A DNA stretch of 64,000 nt from Picochlorum sp. 'celeri' (Eukaryota > Chlorophyta > Trebouxiophyceae). Positions 1 to 10,968 of this stretch are shown here, piece by piece (position 1 is the stretch's first letter; every line of letters begins with the position of its first letter). The position numbers and the translations under genes are program-made. Under the pieces are notes generated by a model, which had not been told where the DNA came from, did no database searches, and was given only the letters and a program-made list of their open reading frames with translations. Location of the stretch: the NCBI GenBank assembly GCA_010909725.1, contig JAACMV010000002.1, positions 310,001 to 374,000 of the forward strand. The letters are read 5' to 3'.

Positions 1-16
1 AGAATAAAGTATCACG

Positions 17-3000
17 ATGCCTCAGTTGCGGTTGTATAATAGGCGGTGGTATACAGCCACTGATACTCAGCCACTGCTTGCCTCATTCATGATGGTATTC
101 CATCTCATGTTGCTCATATCCACGGCCATCATAGCGGGACTTTTAGCAAACGCAAGTTACTATTGTGACGAGAGAGTGAAATTGAGTGCAAATATCATTG
201 GGATCTTCGTGCTATTCGTATTATTGGTCACAAATGATTGTATGCTTATCGGCTTTGGACTGCGTGGAGGGCCATTTGAGGAGAAGAAACGAAAGCCTGT
301 GATCATATTGTTGTACATTGAGAGTGCATTGATTGTTATTCACATTGCATTCACGATATATGGCACGTACTTGGCGTATGCACCTAGCATATCAGATGGA
401 TGTTGGAATACCAATCCTTGTGCTGGAATTTCTGGAACAGTGCCAGCTGTGTGTCTGCCAGATCAATACAATTTGATTGGGCCAGTCACGTTGAGTGAGA
501 ACTGCACTTGGATCACAAACAACTATAAAATCGTTAACAAATGCCTATCGACTTGGATTGACCTAGGTGCAGGGGTGTGTATTCTTGATGATTTGCATTG
601 TGGTGTCTGAATGGCATTGTAGTTCCATGCGTGACAATCTTCTTCTATTGCATTATGCAGTGGCTCAACCAGGCATATGATCCAAACTTCACACCGCCGA
701 TCAATAAGAATATAATTCCGAATTGCGAAGCAGCAACTTCCCTGGACCCAGGGTATAATTTTACATCTGGTGAGACGAATGCTGACATTGAGTATGTATC
801 ACGCATTCCCGAGGCGAGCAGCTATCTCATCGATAATGTGATGATTCAGTTGATGAAATCTGTCGGGTTGCTGAATCAATCATATCCATGGGTCACGGGA
901 CAGAATGTCTTCAGTATCCCTAGACCGCTTGCCTTGAGTCCCTGGGGAGAGTGCCCACAGTTGAGTGGGTGCCAAAGGGCATTGGATAATGATTGCGGCG
1001 AGTGGAATATTCTTCTGTCTCTTCCAGATGGGCGTGATGAGAAGTGGCTCTTTCGAACTATTGTGTTTTTATCATGGTTTAGTCTTGGTGTTACATTGAT
1101 CTTGGACATACTCTTTTTCAATGCAAATCCAGACTACACATCTTCTGAAAGTTGGATGAAGTCGCTAGAAGGGGTGGGATCGCTATTTGGTTTCCGTCAG
1201 ACTCTTGTCAATTCGATAACAGAAGAAGGATTCTCGGCATCAGAAGAGTTTGGTGTGTTGCTCGCTCGCCTGTTTGGAGGCATCGATATGGATCTGACGG
1301 ACAAGATTTTAGGCATCTACTTGGCTGGTGAACGGACTCGATGGCGAAGGCTACGGCATGTCAACGCCATCTTATCTATTCATGGATATAGTCAGAAACC
1401 TTATAAACGAGGCTGTATGAGCAGGCTGTGTGGTGGTATTGGTATAGATGGGGCTATGAATTTTGAGTTCCCCGACAGGACCTCAGCCGTGAGTGATGGA
1501 ATTCAAAATGCGAAGCAAACTATTGTATCCATGCTTCCGAGTCCATTCTTGGCAAAAATATCAGATTCGCCAAATTCTCAGGAACCGTCATCCGAAGGGC
1601 CCATGACTCCACCAGAAACTATTACAATTAGTCACAGCATTGTCCGGCTTGAAACTTCTGAAACTATGATGAGGAGCAGTACAGGAAGTAGAATCAAGAA
1701 TCGAGAATCAGTTGCAAGCGTTGTGGGCGATAACAAGAACATTCGAGTGATGCTTCCCGTTGACATCACCCCTCTCAGGCTGCAGCCTGATATTGATTCT
1801 CGCACGGCTGCCGCCCTCTATTTGGATGCCTGCAATGGATATGTGGAACCCCCCGTTTTGGAGGAAGCTTTGCACTACTCATGGTTTGCGAAAGCTGCGT
1901 ACGGTCTTCAAGATCGTCGCTGGAAAGCCGCTGCTTCAGGAAAGGTCCTCGATGATTGTGGAGATTACTGTCTGAGCAAGCAATGCTGCATGCCATTCAG
2001 CAAGCCTTTGGGCCTGAAACATCGATTCCGCAAGCGGAACTTTGATGCCATCATAAAGTTCACGGGAATACCCCCCGAAGACTTTTTATATGTCTCGTAT
2101 GCAAGCACAAGCTTTGGAGTCCTCCCGTACCTCATCATGCTGGACAGGAAGCGCCACAAGGTGATTTTGTCTGTGCGAGGGACAGTTGGCATCAACGATC
2201 TGATGACGGACCTGCTCAGCCAGCCAGTAGGAATTAATAGCTTTTTACCACCATCAATACTTAGTCGAGCTCCCAAAAAGCCTGATGGGACGCCAATTAA
2301 ATTGTTTGGTCATGCAGGAATCATATCAAGTGCCAAGGCAATCTTGCAGAGCCTTGAGGACAATAAAATTTTTACAACCTTGTGCGAGCAACAGAATATT
2401 GACTTGTCAGATATCAAGCGTCAAAACACTATGCGCAGTAGAAAGTTTACGGAAAATCTTAGCAATTTATCAAAGGACAATGAGGTCGAGTTTCCTCTAG
2501 AGCGAGCAGCATCGGCCGTGTATGAAGCGACCAAACTCAACGACTGGGGCATTGTGGTCACCGGTCATTCTTTAGGCGCTGCAGTCGCATCTTTGGTGTC
2601 CATGAGCTTGAAAGAAACGTATCCGTCGTTGAAATGCTATGCCTTCAACCCACCTGGAGGCCTTGTCAGCCCAGAGCTTTCCACCTTGGCCAGAGATTTC
2701 TGCACCTCCATCGTGGTAGGATGCGATATGATCTCTCGACTTGGTATTTTGGGTGTGAAGAACTTGATTGACGACATTGTCTTGTCCTTGTGCCGCTGCA
2801 AGCGTCCAAAACTGAAGATTCTGTGGGACATTATGCTAGGCCTTCGCAGAGACCCTCAGACTGCTCCCAAGACATATTGCTCCATCGATGACATGGATGA
2901 CGAGGTCAAGAATATTTTACAAGAGTATATGAAGTATGCACAACTCCATGCGGAAGATCTAGACACACAGATGCTGTGCCCTGCGGGTACCACTGTGTTT

Positions 3001-3186
3001 CTGAGACCATACGTAATGGATGACGCCTCAGAAGAATGGGACGCTGTGTATGCAGATCCCACAGATATTGTCAACGAAGGAATCATCGTTTCACGTTACT
3101 CCATGAAGCATCATCGAATCTCAGAGATGCAAAACGCCATCTCCTGTGCAATGTCAAATGTCCATCACGCCCTCGAGAATGTGTAA
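17..3186 (+). CDS. sn-1-specific diacylglycerol lipase (DAGL-like), copy 1
   Basis: Exons 17..574 and 661..3186, 1027 aa, phase-0 intron of 86 bp. The protein would hydrolyse diacylglycerol at a membrane. It opens with MPQLRLYNRRW, like the MPG..F.RRWS start of animal DAGL, and has three hydrophobic helices near residues 24-46, 60-82 and 95-121. A Cys-rich extracellular loop and a fourth helix near 314-338 follow. The lipase-3 domain carries GHSLGAA with nucleophile Ser823; a VVGCD segment gives the likely catalytic Asp875, and His1003/1004 lies in a C-terminal MKHH motif. The layout (four helices, then cytosolic alpha/beta hydrolase) is that of DAGL alpha/beta. It is followed in tandem by a second copy. 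The promoter lies outside the window. Family is certain enough; substrate is inferred. Confidence 0.87.
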
Positions 3187-3521
3187 TGGCAGCCTCTAGA
3201 GACAATCATGCACATGGATCTCCATTGAGATCTTGCAAATGTTCGCCAATCATTTTTTCAGAATACCGATTTTAGAGGCTGTAACGTCACATTAGAATTT
3301 TACAAATGTTGATAATTTTCTGAGTTCATCTCAAGAAGAGTTTTTCTGTAGTATTACAGCCTCGGAGCACACAAGAGAGAAAGAGAGAGGCTTTTCCAGT
3401 CCTGACGAGCGAGAGTTCAGAATAACGACACAGACCCTGTCCAGCAAAGGTATATTTGAAGCTGAATACCAGATACTGTTTTTTTTTTGGTTTGCCATAG
3501 AGATGTAAGTGATATACCACC
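3187..3521. promoter_or_regulatory. spacer between the two lipase copies
   Basis: The 335 bp hold the 3' end of copy 1 and the presumed promoter and 5' leader of copy 2. A GA-rich stretch lies at 3373-3390 and a T run at 3479-3489. I see no gene and no clear TATA element. Confidence 0.4.
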
Positions 3522-6500
3522 ATGCCTCAGTTGCGGTTGTATAACAGGCGGTGGTATACAACCACTGATACTCAGCCAGTCTTGGCAGCACTCATGCTCG
3601 TGCTCCACATTCTATTGCTCATCGCTACCGCCATCATAGCAGGGATTTTGGTGAATGCTCGGTATTATTGCGAAGACAACAATAAACTCAGTGCAGACCT
3701 CATTGGTGTCTTTGTCCTATTTGGATTGTTCTTGATAAATGATTGTGTGCTTATTTTCTGTGGATTACAAGGAGGGCCCTTTCAGGAGAGGAAAAGAAGG
3801 CCTGTAATTATAGCATTGTACATTGAGAGTGCACTGATTGTCGCTCATCTTGGGTTCACAATATATGGAACATATTTGGCATATGGAGATGGTTTTGCTG
3901 ATGGTTGTTGGAACACCAACCCTTGTGCTGGCATCTCAGGGACCGAGTTAGCAATATGCCTGCCAGAACGCTACAATCTAGTTGGGCAGATTTCGTTGAG
4001 AGAAAACTGTACTTGGGTAACGAATAACTATAAACTTGTCAACAGGTGCCTCAATGCTTGGGTGGATCTTGGAATTGGGGTATGTGATCTAGTGATGTAG
4101 TGGTATTGTGTGCTGTAGATGAAATGAATTGACTTGTCTGGCATATTTTTTAATACAGTGGCTTAATCAAGCATATGATCCAAACCTCACACCGCCTATA
4201 GATCGGAATACCACAGCAAATTGCCAGAGAGCAAAACTTGTGGGCCCAGGGTACAACTTTCAATTTACTGATTTGAGTGCTCAGATCGATTTTGTTCCGC
4301 GTATTCCTGTAGCAGTCGCGTATTTGGTGGATAATGCAATGATACAATTACTCAAGTATGTCGGTTACCTGAATCAGTCGTATCCATGGGTCACAGCACA
4401 GAATCTGTACACGAACCCTCGGCCACTATCTATAACCCCATGGGGAAACTGTCCACAATTGCGTGGATGTCGCAGGGCGCTTGATAGCGATTGTGGTGAA
4501 TGGAATCTAATTCTGAGTCTTCCGGATGGACGTGATGAAAAGTGGCTTTTTCGAAGCATTGTTCTTGTATCATGGCTCAGCATTGCTCTCACTGTGATCC
4601 TGGACATTATCTTCTTCAATGCGTATCCGGATTATTCCTCCTCTGAGAGCTGGATGAAGTGGTTAGAACGCATATCTAAATTATTTGGTTTCCGTGAAAC
4701 GCTAATGAACTCCATGACTGAAGAAGGGTTCACTGCAGCAGAGGAGTTTGGTGTCTTGCTTGCTCGTCTTTTTGGAGGGATTGACATGGACCTGACGGAC
4801 AAACTTATAGGTATCTATTTGGCGAGCGAACGTACGCAATGGAGACGGCTAAGACATGTCAATGCAGCTTTGTCGACTCATGGATTCAGCCAGAAACCAT
4901 TTAAACGAGGTTTTCTGAGCAGATTGTGTGGTGGCCGTGGTGTTGATGGAGATATGCATTCTGAACTTGCTACGCGACATGCAGTACAGTTGATTGAGAG
5001 TTCCAAAAGGGACGAAGAATCCCAGATTCCGAGTCCATTCGTGGCGAAAATATCAGAATCACAAAGTTCCCAGGGAACATCCTCTGACACACCAGCAACT
5101 CAACCAGAAAATATTTCACTCAGTCACAGCATTGTCCGGCTTGAAACATCACAAGAATTGCAAAGAATTGACACAGGGGATGAGCATGTGAAGAATCGAG
5201 AATCAGCAGCTGCAAGCGTCGTGGGAGATAGAAAGTGCATCCGAGTGATGATTCCAGTTGACATCATCCCTCTCAGGCTACAACCTGATATTGATTCCCG
5301 CGCAGCTGCTGCCCTCTATTTGGATGCCTGTGATGGATATGTGAAGTCGACCGTTTTGGAAGAAGCTTTGCACTACTCATGGTTTGCAAAAGTTTCATAT
5401 GGTCTGCGAGACCAACTATGGGAGGCTGCCAAAACAGACAAGGTCCTGGAGGACTGTGGAGATTATGTCCTGAGCAACAAATGCTGCATGCCATTCAGCA
5501 AGCCTTTCGGCCTGAAACATCGATTCCGTAAGCGAAACTTTGATGCCATCATAAAGTTCACGGGAATACCCCCCGAAGACTTTTTATATGTCTCATATGC
5601 AAGCACAAGCTTTGGGATCCTCCCATACCTCATCATGCTGGACAGGAAGCGGCGCAAGGTGATTTTGTCTGTACGAGGGACAGTCGGCATCAATGATCTG
5701 ATGACAGACTTACTAAGCCAGCCAGTCGTTATTAATAACTTTTTGCCATCATCACTGCTCAACCAAGCTCCCAAAAATGTGGATGGGACGGCAATAAAAT
5801 TGTTTGGTCATGCAGGAATCATGTCGAGCTCCAAGGCCATCCTACAAAGCCTCGAAGACAACAACATATTCTGCAAGTTGGAACAGCAAAACATCGACCT
5901 ATCGGAGATAGAAAGGCAAAACACCATGCAGAGTCAACAATTCACAGAGCACTTGAGCACGCTATCACAGGACAGTGAAGTTGAGTTTTCCATGGAACGA
6001 GCAGCGTCTGCAGTGTATGAAGCAACCGAACTCAATGACTGGGGCATCGTAGTCACCGGTCACTCTTTAGGCGCTGCAGTCGCATCTGTGATATCCATGA
6101 GCCTGATAGATTCATATCCGTCATTGAAATGCTTTGCCTTCAACCCACCTGGAGGCCTCATAAGCCCAGAGCTTTCCACCTTGGCCAGAGATTTCGTCAC
6201 ATCCATCGTTGTTGGCTATGATGCGATATCTAGACTGAGCATTTTGGGGGTAAAGAACTTGATTGACGACATTGTTTTGTCTCTTTGTCGCTGCAAGCGT
6301 CCAAAACTGAAAATCGTATGGGACCTTATACTGGGCCTTCGCAAAGACCCTCAGACTGCTCCTGAAACATACTGCTCCATCGATGACATCGATGAAGAAG
6401 TGAAGGCTATCTTGCACAAGTACATGACACATGCACAGCTCCACACAGAAGATCTGGACACACAGATGCTGTGCCCTGCAGGCACCACTGTGTTTCTGAG

Positions 6501-6672
6501 ACCATACGTAATGGATGAGAATTCAGAAGAATGGGACGCTGTGTATGCAGATCCCACAGATATTGTCAACGAAGGAATCATCGTCTCCAGACGAGCTATG
6601 AAGCATCATCGGTTGATAGAACTGCAAAACGCCATCTCCTCTGCCATATCAAATGCCCGTGAAGATGTGTGA
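3522..6672 (+). CDS. sn-1-specific diacylglycerol lipase (DAGL-like), copy 2
   Basis: Exons 3522..4079 and 4159..6672, 1023 aa. The intron interrupts the same codon boundary (after residue 186) as in copy 1, so the duplication postdates the intron. The same four-helix plus lipase-3 design is present: GHSLGAA with Ser822, a VVGYD Asp motif and a C-terminal MKHH motif. The copies are most alike at the extreme N terminus, in the block after the CCMPFSKP motif and near the C terminus, including silent sites. They diverge strongly in the extracellular loop (about residues 120-310) and the serine-rich linker. No frameshift or lost catalytic residue is visible, so both copies look functional. Confidence 0.87.
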
Positions 6673-7175
6673 AGATGATGATGATGATCATCATTGTTGT
6701 TGTTGTTTGTGGTGGTGGTGGTGGTCTGTAGGAGTAGCATGGATACACCATACACACACAGAGAGAGAAAGAGAAAGAAAGAGAGAGAGACATGTATTTG
6801 GATACTGTATGACATCTGGCAAGGGAGATCCCTCCTCCATGCATGCCATATTTATGGAGGGAATATTCTTTTCCCCAGAATCCACCGACCAACATGAAGA
6901 CTGTCAGAATAGGACTGCGAGACAATTGCCATTATTACTGCCAAGAAGAAGAACTAGTACCACTATTAAAAAATTAATACGGACGTAACATTGTGCATAG
7001 AAAATCCACCAGAAGAAAAAAAACCCATTCAAGCAGCAGGGTTTTTCGTTGACGCCAAGGCGGTTCCAACAACAAAAACGTCTCATCTCCAGGCCAACAC
7101 AGTCCTCTCTGCTCTATAAAGAATTGCATATGCCTATACTTTAGTGGCATTTTCAAAGGGAGAGCAAGAAGATCC
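6673..7175. other. low-complexity intergenic region
   Basis: This 503 bp spacer starts with GAT/GTT/GTG triplet runs just after the lipase stop (6673-6725). A GA-rich tract follows at about 6757-6793. The rest is presumed leader or promoter of the next gene. Open frames here only reflect the simple sequence. Confidence 0.5.
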
Positions 7176-8150
7176 ATGGAGTTTGCGCTGGTCAAATCAA
7201 AACCCGTGGGAACGGTTGTACCGAATGTGGGAGGGACACACGTCCGCAAGCATCATCATGGCGATCATTTAATTCACCATATGCATAGAAGGGCGTCTTC
7301 GCTCGTAGATACGCTATTCGGAGGAGCAGATGTGAAGCACCATGGTCTGACCGACCGAATTAATTCCAACTCAGAATCAATGTCATATTGCGAGGATGGG
7401 TTTGATTTCAATCGAGATGGGTCTTCTACTTCTTTGTCATCAGAGAGGTCGTGTGCGGATGAATCTGTTGAAGGACTGAAGAATTGGATTGTACATGTGA
7501 GAGATCATATTCAACCCCAAGGGGATGTGGGGAATGATGATTCTCTGGATCAGAGGATTTTGAATGTTGTGACGTCTCTTCCATTTCTAGGACTGGGTGC
7601 GTACATGGTGAGGCGGCATACAAGTCCTGAGGGTAGAGCGTATGGGAAGAGTATGCTCTTGGTCGGAGCTTCAGCCACTGGGTATCATGCGACGTGGGGT
7701 GCCTTGCGGCGATTATGCCGTAAAATGGATTATTATTCGATTTCATTTGCGTCTGCAAAAATGGTGCGGGCGATTTGGCCAGAGTCCAAGGCGTTGAAGA
7801 GGGCTGTGGGGTGTAGCTGGCTGGCTGTGCCCTTCAAGCCATTCCTTATATCAACAGGGTATGCGCTTGCGATGCAGCGCGAGTTTTTCAAGCTTGGTAT
7901 ACAGGATGATTCGTTAAAGCCTCATTTGATTGGGCATGCGATTACGGCGGGTGCGGGAGCGTTGGCTTTTACGCTGGAAGAGTCTTTGTCAGATGCTGGT
8001 TTTAAACATACACACAGTCTGTGGCATTGCCTTTCAGCGTATGGTGTGTATACGACAAGCAAGCTGATTGAACACAAGGAACACATGCGTGTTCGTAGGG
8101 TTCATGACAGTGCTCTCAGTTTGGTCGATTTTGTGGACAAGGCCAAATAA
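7176..8150 (+). CDS. multi-pass membrane protein, CREST-superfamily-like
   Basis: Single exon, 324 aa. The first ~120 residues are polar and His/Ser-rich (HHHGDH near residue 26). The C-terminal two thirds are hydrophobic, with about five to seven helices. Conserved polar residues lie in the pattern of the CREST superfamily (alkaline ceramidases, PAQR receptors, Per1): a HATWG motif in an early helix, an Asp in KMDYYS, HLIGH in the middle and HxxxH (HSLWH) near the end. In that superfamily the residues form a metal-dependent amidase site. I infer a membrane hydrolase or receptor of this group, but cannot name the substrate. It runs convergent with the PRPP synthetase gene, whose stop is 66 bp away. 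Confidence 0.55.
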   Translation: MEFALVKSKPVGTVVPNVGGTHVRKHHHGDHLIHHMHRRASSLVDTLFGGADVKHHGLTDRINSNSESMSYCEDGFDFNRDGSSTSLSSERSCADESVEGLKNWIVHVRDHIQPQGDVGNDDSLDQRILNVVTSLPFLGLGAYMVRRHTSPEGRAYGKSMLLVGASATGYHATWGALRRLCRKMDYYSISFASAKMVRAIWPESKALKRAVGCSWLAVPFKPFLISTGYALAMQREFFKLGIQDDSLKPHLIGHAITAGAGALAFTLEESLSDAGFKHTHSLWHCLSAYGVYTTSKLIEHKEHMRVRRVHDSALSLVDFVDKAK

Positions 8151-8216
8151 GTACCATTCTTTTTTTGATGATACGTGACTGATGATTGCATTTTTGATAA
8201 ATTATGAGTAATACTA

Positions 8217-9354
8217 TTACACTTGCAATGCCGCTGCTATGGGCTCGGCAAGGGATAAGACTTCGAATGGATCTCTGTTTGTCACATGGACAACAGTGTT
8301 GGGGCAGGAGTCTGTAATCCAGAAATATCTGAATCCTTGCATCGCTCCTCCGTCGCCTTCAGGCATGAATCTCTTCCAAGACTCATTTGGAAAGACGCCG
8401 TGGGTAACATAGGCGGACACATGAGACGCCCCTTGGGTAGCAAGCAATTTTTGACACTCTATCAATGTGCCTCCACTCTGGACCAAGTCGTCAACAATAA
8501 CCACATGCCTCCCTTTGGGATCCCCTTCTTTCAGGCGTACAATTCTCTTATCTCCATCGCGTACCTTTGTACAGATGACTTCAGGGTAGTCGCCGAATTG
8601 ATAATGGAACCGCTTCCAAGCTCCTTCATCTGGGTATGCTATGGTGACATTTGCTGAATCCTCAAGTTGCCTCAACCTAGCCCTCAACAATGGAATACCA
8701 GACTCGAAGAGCGGCAAGACTTGATCACCGAAATAAAATCTCTCTTGTAAAGCATGGATGTCGAAAATAACGACAGAGGCTGGTCCTCCTCGTGCAAGAG
8801 GGATATTGGAGATGATTCTTGCCAATGTGAATGCTGTCGCAACATCTCCCTCTGCTTCTACGCGTTCAGCAGTTCCAGTTGGGAAGTACGGAAGTACCAA
8901 TGTAAATGATCCAACAAATAATCGTGGGAGCTGATAGATGATTGACATCTGCTCGAATATGACCTCTGGATCCCTGAAGGATGCCAGAAATGCAACATGT
9001 CGATTTCTGATGCGAATAGCATCCCTCACATACAAGTTTGGAAAGCCATCGGCAAACCGCCTACACACCACCATAACAAATTAATACATGCATACACAAT
9101 ACCATCGACTCAATCGTCACATACTTCCAGGAGATTTCTGCCAGCTCCACATTTCCCCCACTGACAGCAGCAATCCTCTTTGCCAGCCCTTCACAATCTG
9201 GATAGTAAAATAACAAGCACTCCTTCTTCATAAACGCAGACGTATCGTCCAACATAACATTCGGCGGCGTGATCCGAAAATCCTCAGACGAGGACGAATC
9301 CCCACGCCGACTCTGATTCAGAGCATCAGGTTTCAATGTAAAATGATTGCTCAT
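8217..9354 (-). CDS. PRS4: ribose-phosphate pyrophosphokinase (PRPP synthetase), class II/PRS4-like
   Basis: Exons complement(9125..9354) and complement(8217..9060), 357 aa, intron 64 bp. It makes PRPP from ribose-5-phosphate and ATP for nucleotide, His and Trp synthesis. The PRPP-binding loop reads [14 protein letters not shown], and upstream FxDGFPN, FxSFRDP and PYFPTGTxER motifs match the plant PRS3/PRS4 group. It ends close to the family's C terminus. I chose the Met at 9354 because the sequence before it is basic and unconserved. The frame stays open to a Met at 9492, which would add 46 residues, possibly an organelle-targeting peptide. Confidence 0.85.
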
Positions 9355-9492
9355 CCTACCCTTCCCTCGTCTCCTGTATCCTGTGTGTACCGCTGAAACC
9401 TTTATAAACCTCCCAGATGACTCTGTACTCTTCCGTAAACAAGGATGCCGGTCAATTTTCACGTATTGCCCGAGCATATGGCGTCCAAGCAA

Positions 9493-10041
9493 CCAATCCA
9501 GGGCTCAGACCAACGACAAGACTACTCTAGTAGTACGATATTCTGCGCTTAAACCACCGCCACCTCCTGAGAAACACAGTACGAGTAAGAATATGTCACT
9601 ATCGTAGCAATTTAATGCGAAATAGCAGCAGAATCAGACTAGAGAGTACGAAAATCTCGAGCACCATGCATGACAATCACACGCACCTCCTCAAATCACA
9701 ATAAACACGATCTATTCCTCTCAAACACAAAGAGAGAAGACTGTTTTCAGGTTATGCAGTAGATCTCTGCGGAATAGGCCAAGACCACATCGAGCCATCG
9801 CTGTTTCTCTCCTTGTTTAAATACTTAAAAAAGACTCGGACTCTCTCATGATCGTCGATCACGACCCTCATATGAGCAGTGATAGCTCCATATATATCCT
9901 ATTATTAAGACTAGAGCATCATCATATGAGGATAATGGTTGCGTGAGAGAATGCCCACGCGCTCGAATAGACTCTTGGGCCCGACCAGATGGTCTTCAGG
10001 AGGCTTGGATCTTTTCCTGTGCTTGCGAAAATCCAATCAGA
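9493..10041. promoter_or_regulatory. divergent promoter region, PRPP synthetase / VTT protein
   Basis: About 550 bp separate two divergently transcribed genes. AT-rich stretches lie at 9816-9833 and 9889-9909 (TATATAT). These are candidate core promoter elements for the right-hand gene. No gene is visible. Confidence 0.4.
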
Positions 10042-10929
10042 ATGCATGTAAAAGATATTGAGCAACAGAATCAGCATATACTTTACAGGGAGCCTAGAAA
10101 GCCGCGGTTACTGGTGTATTCGAGTGCTCCATGGAAATGGCTCAGGGCAATTGTACTGCTAGGAGCTCTGTACGGCGTGTTTCTGTTGATTGTGCTGTGG
10201 TCTTTTGCTCGATTACCTAAATTAGAACACTTGGCAGCTGCGAAAGCGATAGGAGAAGACGATGCTCTGGATAATCGCCTGGTCCTTAAAGTTCCCAACA
10301 CTTTTGAAGAGTTGAACAAGGTGAAGGACACGTTGCGCATGTACAAGGATGAATTTGAGATGGACTTGATGCTTTTTCTGTGTATTTCCTACGTCTTTTT
10401 GCAAACATTTATGATACCAGGGCCGGCCATTCTGAATATTTTGTTTGGGAGTTTGTACTCTGTATCAAAGAGTCTCCTGATTGTCATGGCCATCTCGACA
10501 GTCGGGACGACGTTGAACTTTTTCGTGATTAAAGTAGCTCTGAAAGATGCGCTGACGTCGTTGTTGCCGAAGAGGATAGGCGCGTTTCAGGCAGAGCTAT
10601 CCAGGCATCAGGATTCCTTGCTGAGTTACATGCTCTTTGTTAGGCTAACTCCCATTCTACCCCACTGGTTTGTTAGTATAGCGTCGCCTGTTGTCGGTAT
10701 CCCGTATTATGTATTTGTCGCTGCTACTGTATTAGGACATGTGCCTATGAATCTGATTGCGATTCATGGTGGTGCAACGCTGTCAAGCTTGCATGGGATT
10801 CAGGATTTGTACACGTTCAAGAATGTGATGTTTTTGATTTGTGTTGCCATTATTGCTCTGATTCCGATATGCTGGAAGCGTATTTGGCCGTATATATCAA
10901 AGAAGAAAAAAAGTGCTCTTGTGATCTAG
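10042..10929 (+). CDS. VTT-domain (SNARE-associated Golgi / TMEM41-like) membrane protein
   Basis: Single exon, 295 aa from the Met at 10042; the frame is open from 9943, but those 33 residues look like leader. Family members are ER/Golgi lipid scramblases involved in autophagosome and lipoprotein formation. A single N-terminal helix (ALYGVFLLIVLW region) precedes the VTT core. The core has the FMIPGPAIL entry motif, a glycine-rich turn (FGSLY), and a LFVRLTPILPHW re-entrant segment. Two further helices and a lysine-rich tail (KKKKS) follow, typical for ER retrieval. It is convergent with the subtilase gene, 39 bp between stops. Confidence 0.8.
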   Translation: MHVKDIEQQNQHILYREPRKPRLLVYSSAPWKWLRAIVLLGALYGVFLLIVLWSFARLPKLEHLAAAKAIGEDDALDNRLVLKVPNTFEELNKVKDTLRMYKDEFEMDLMLFLCISYVFLQTFMIPGPAILNILFGSLYSVSKSLLIVMAISTVGTTLNFFVIKVALKDALTSLLPKRIGAFQAELSRHQDSLLSYMLFVRLTPILPHWFVSIASPVVGIPYYVFVAATVLGHVPMNLIAIHGGATLSSLHGIQDLYTFKNVMFLICVAIIALIPICWKRIWPYISKKKKSALVI

Positions 10930-10968
10930 TTCATATTTATATTTAATTTTTGACATTTCTGATCAGAT

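Noticed and set aside
6653..6988. Open frames on both strands in the GA/GAT-rich region after the second lipase
   Set aside because: Composition is simple-sequence only; the peptide frames are repeats of one or two residues.
9355..9492. N-terminal 46-residue extension of PRPP synthetase
   Set aside because: Possible targeting peptide, but unconserved; kept as an alternative start rather than part of the main call.
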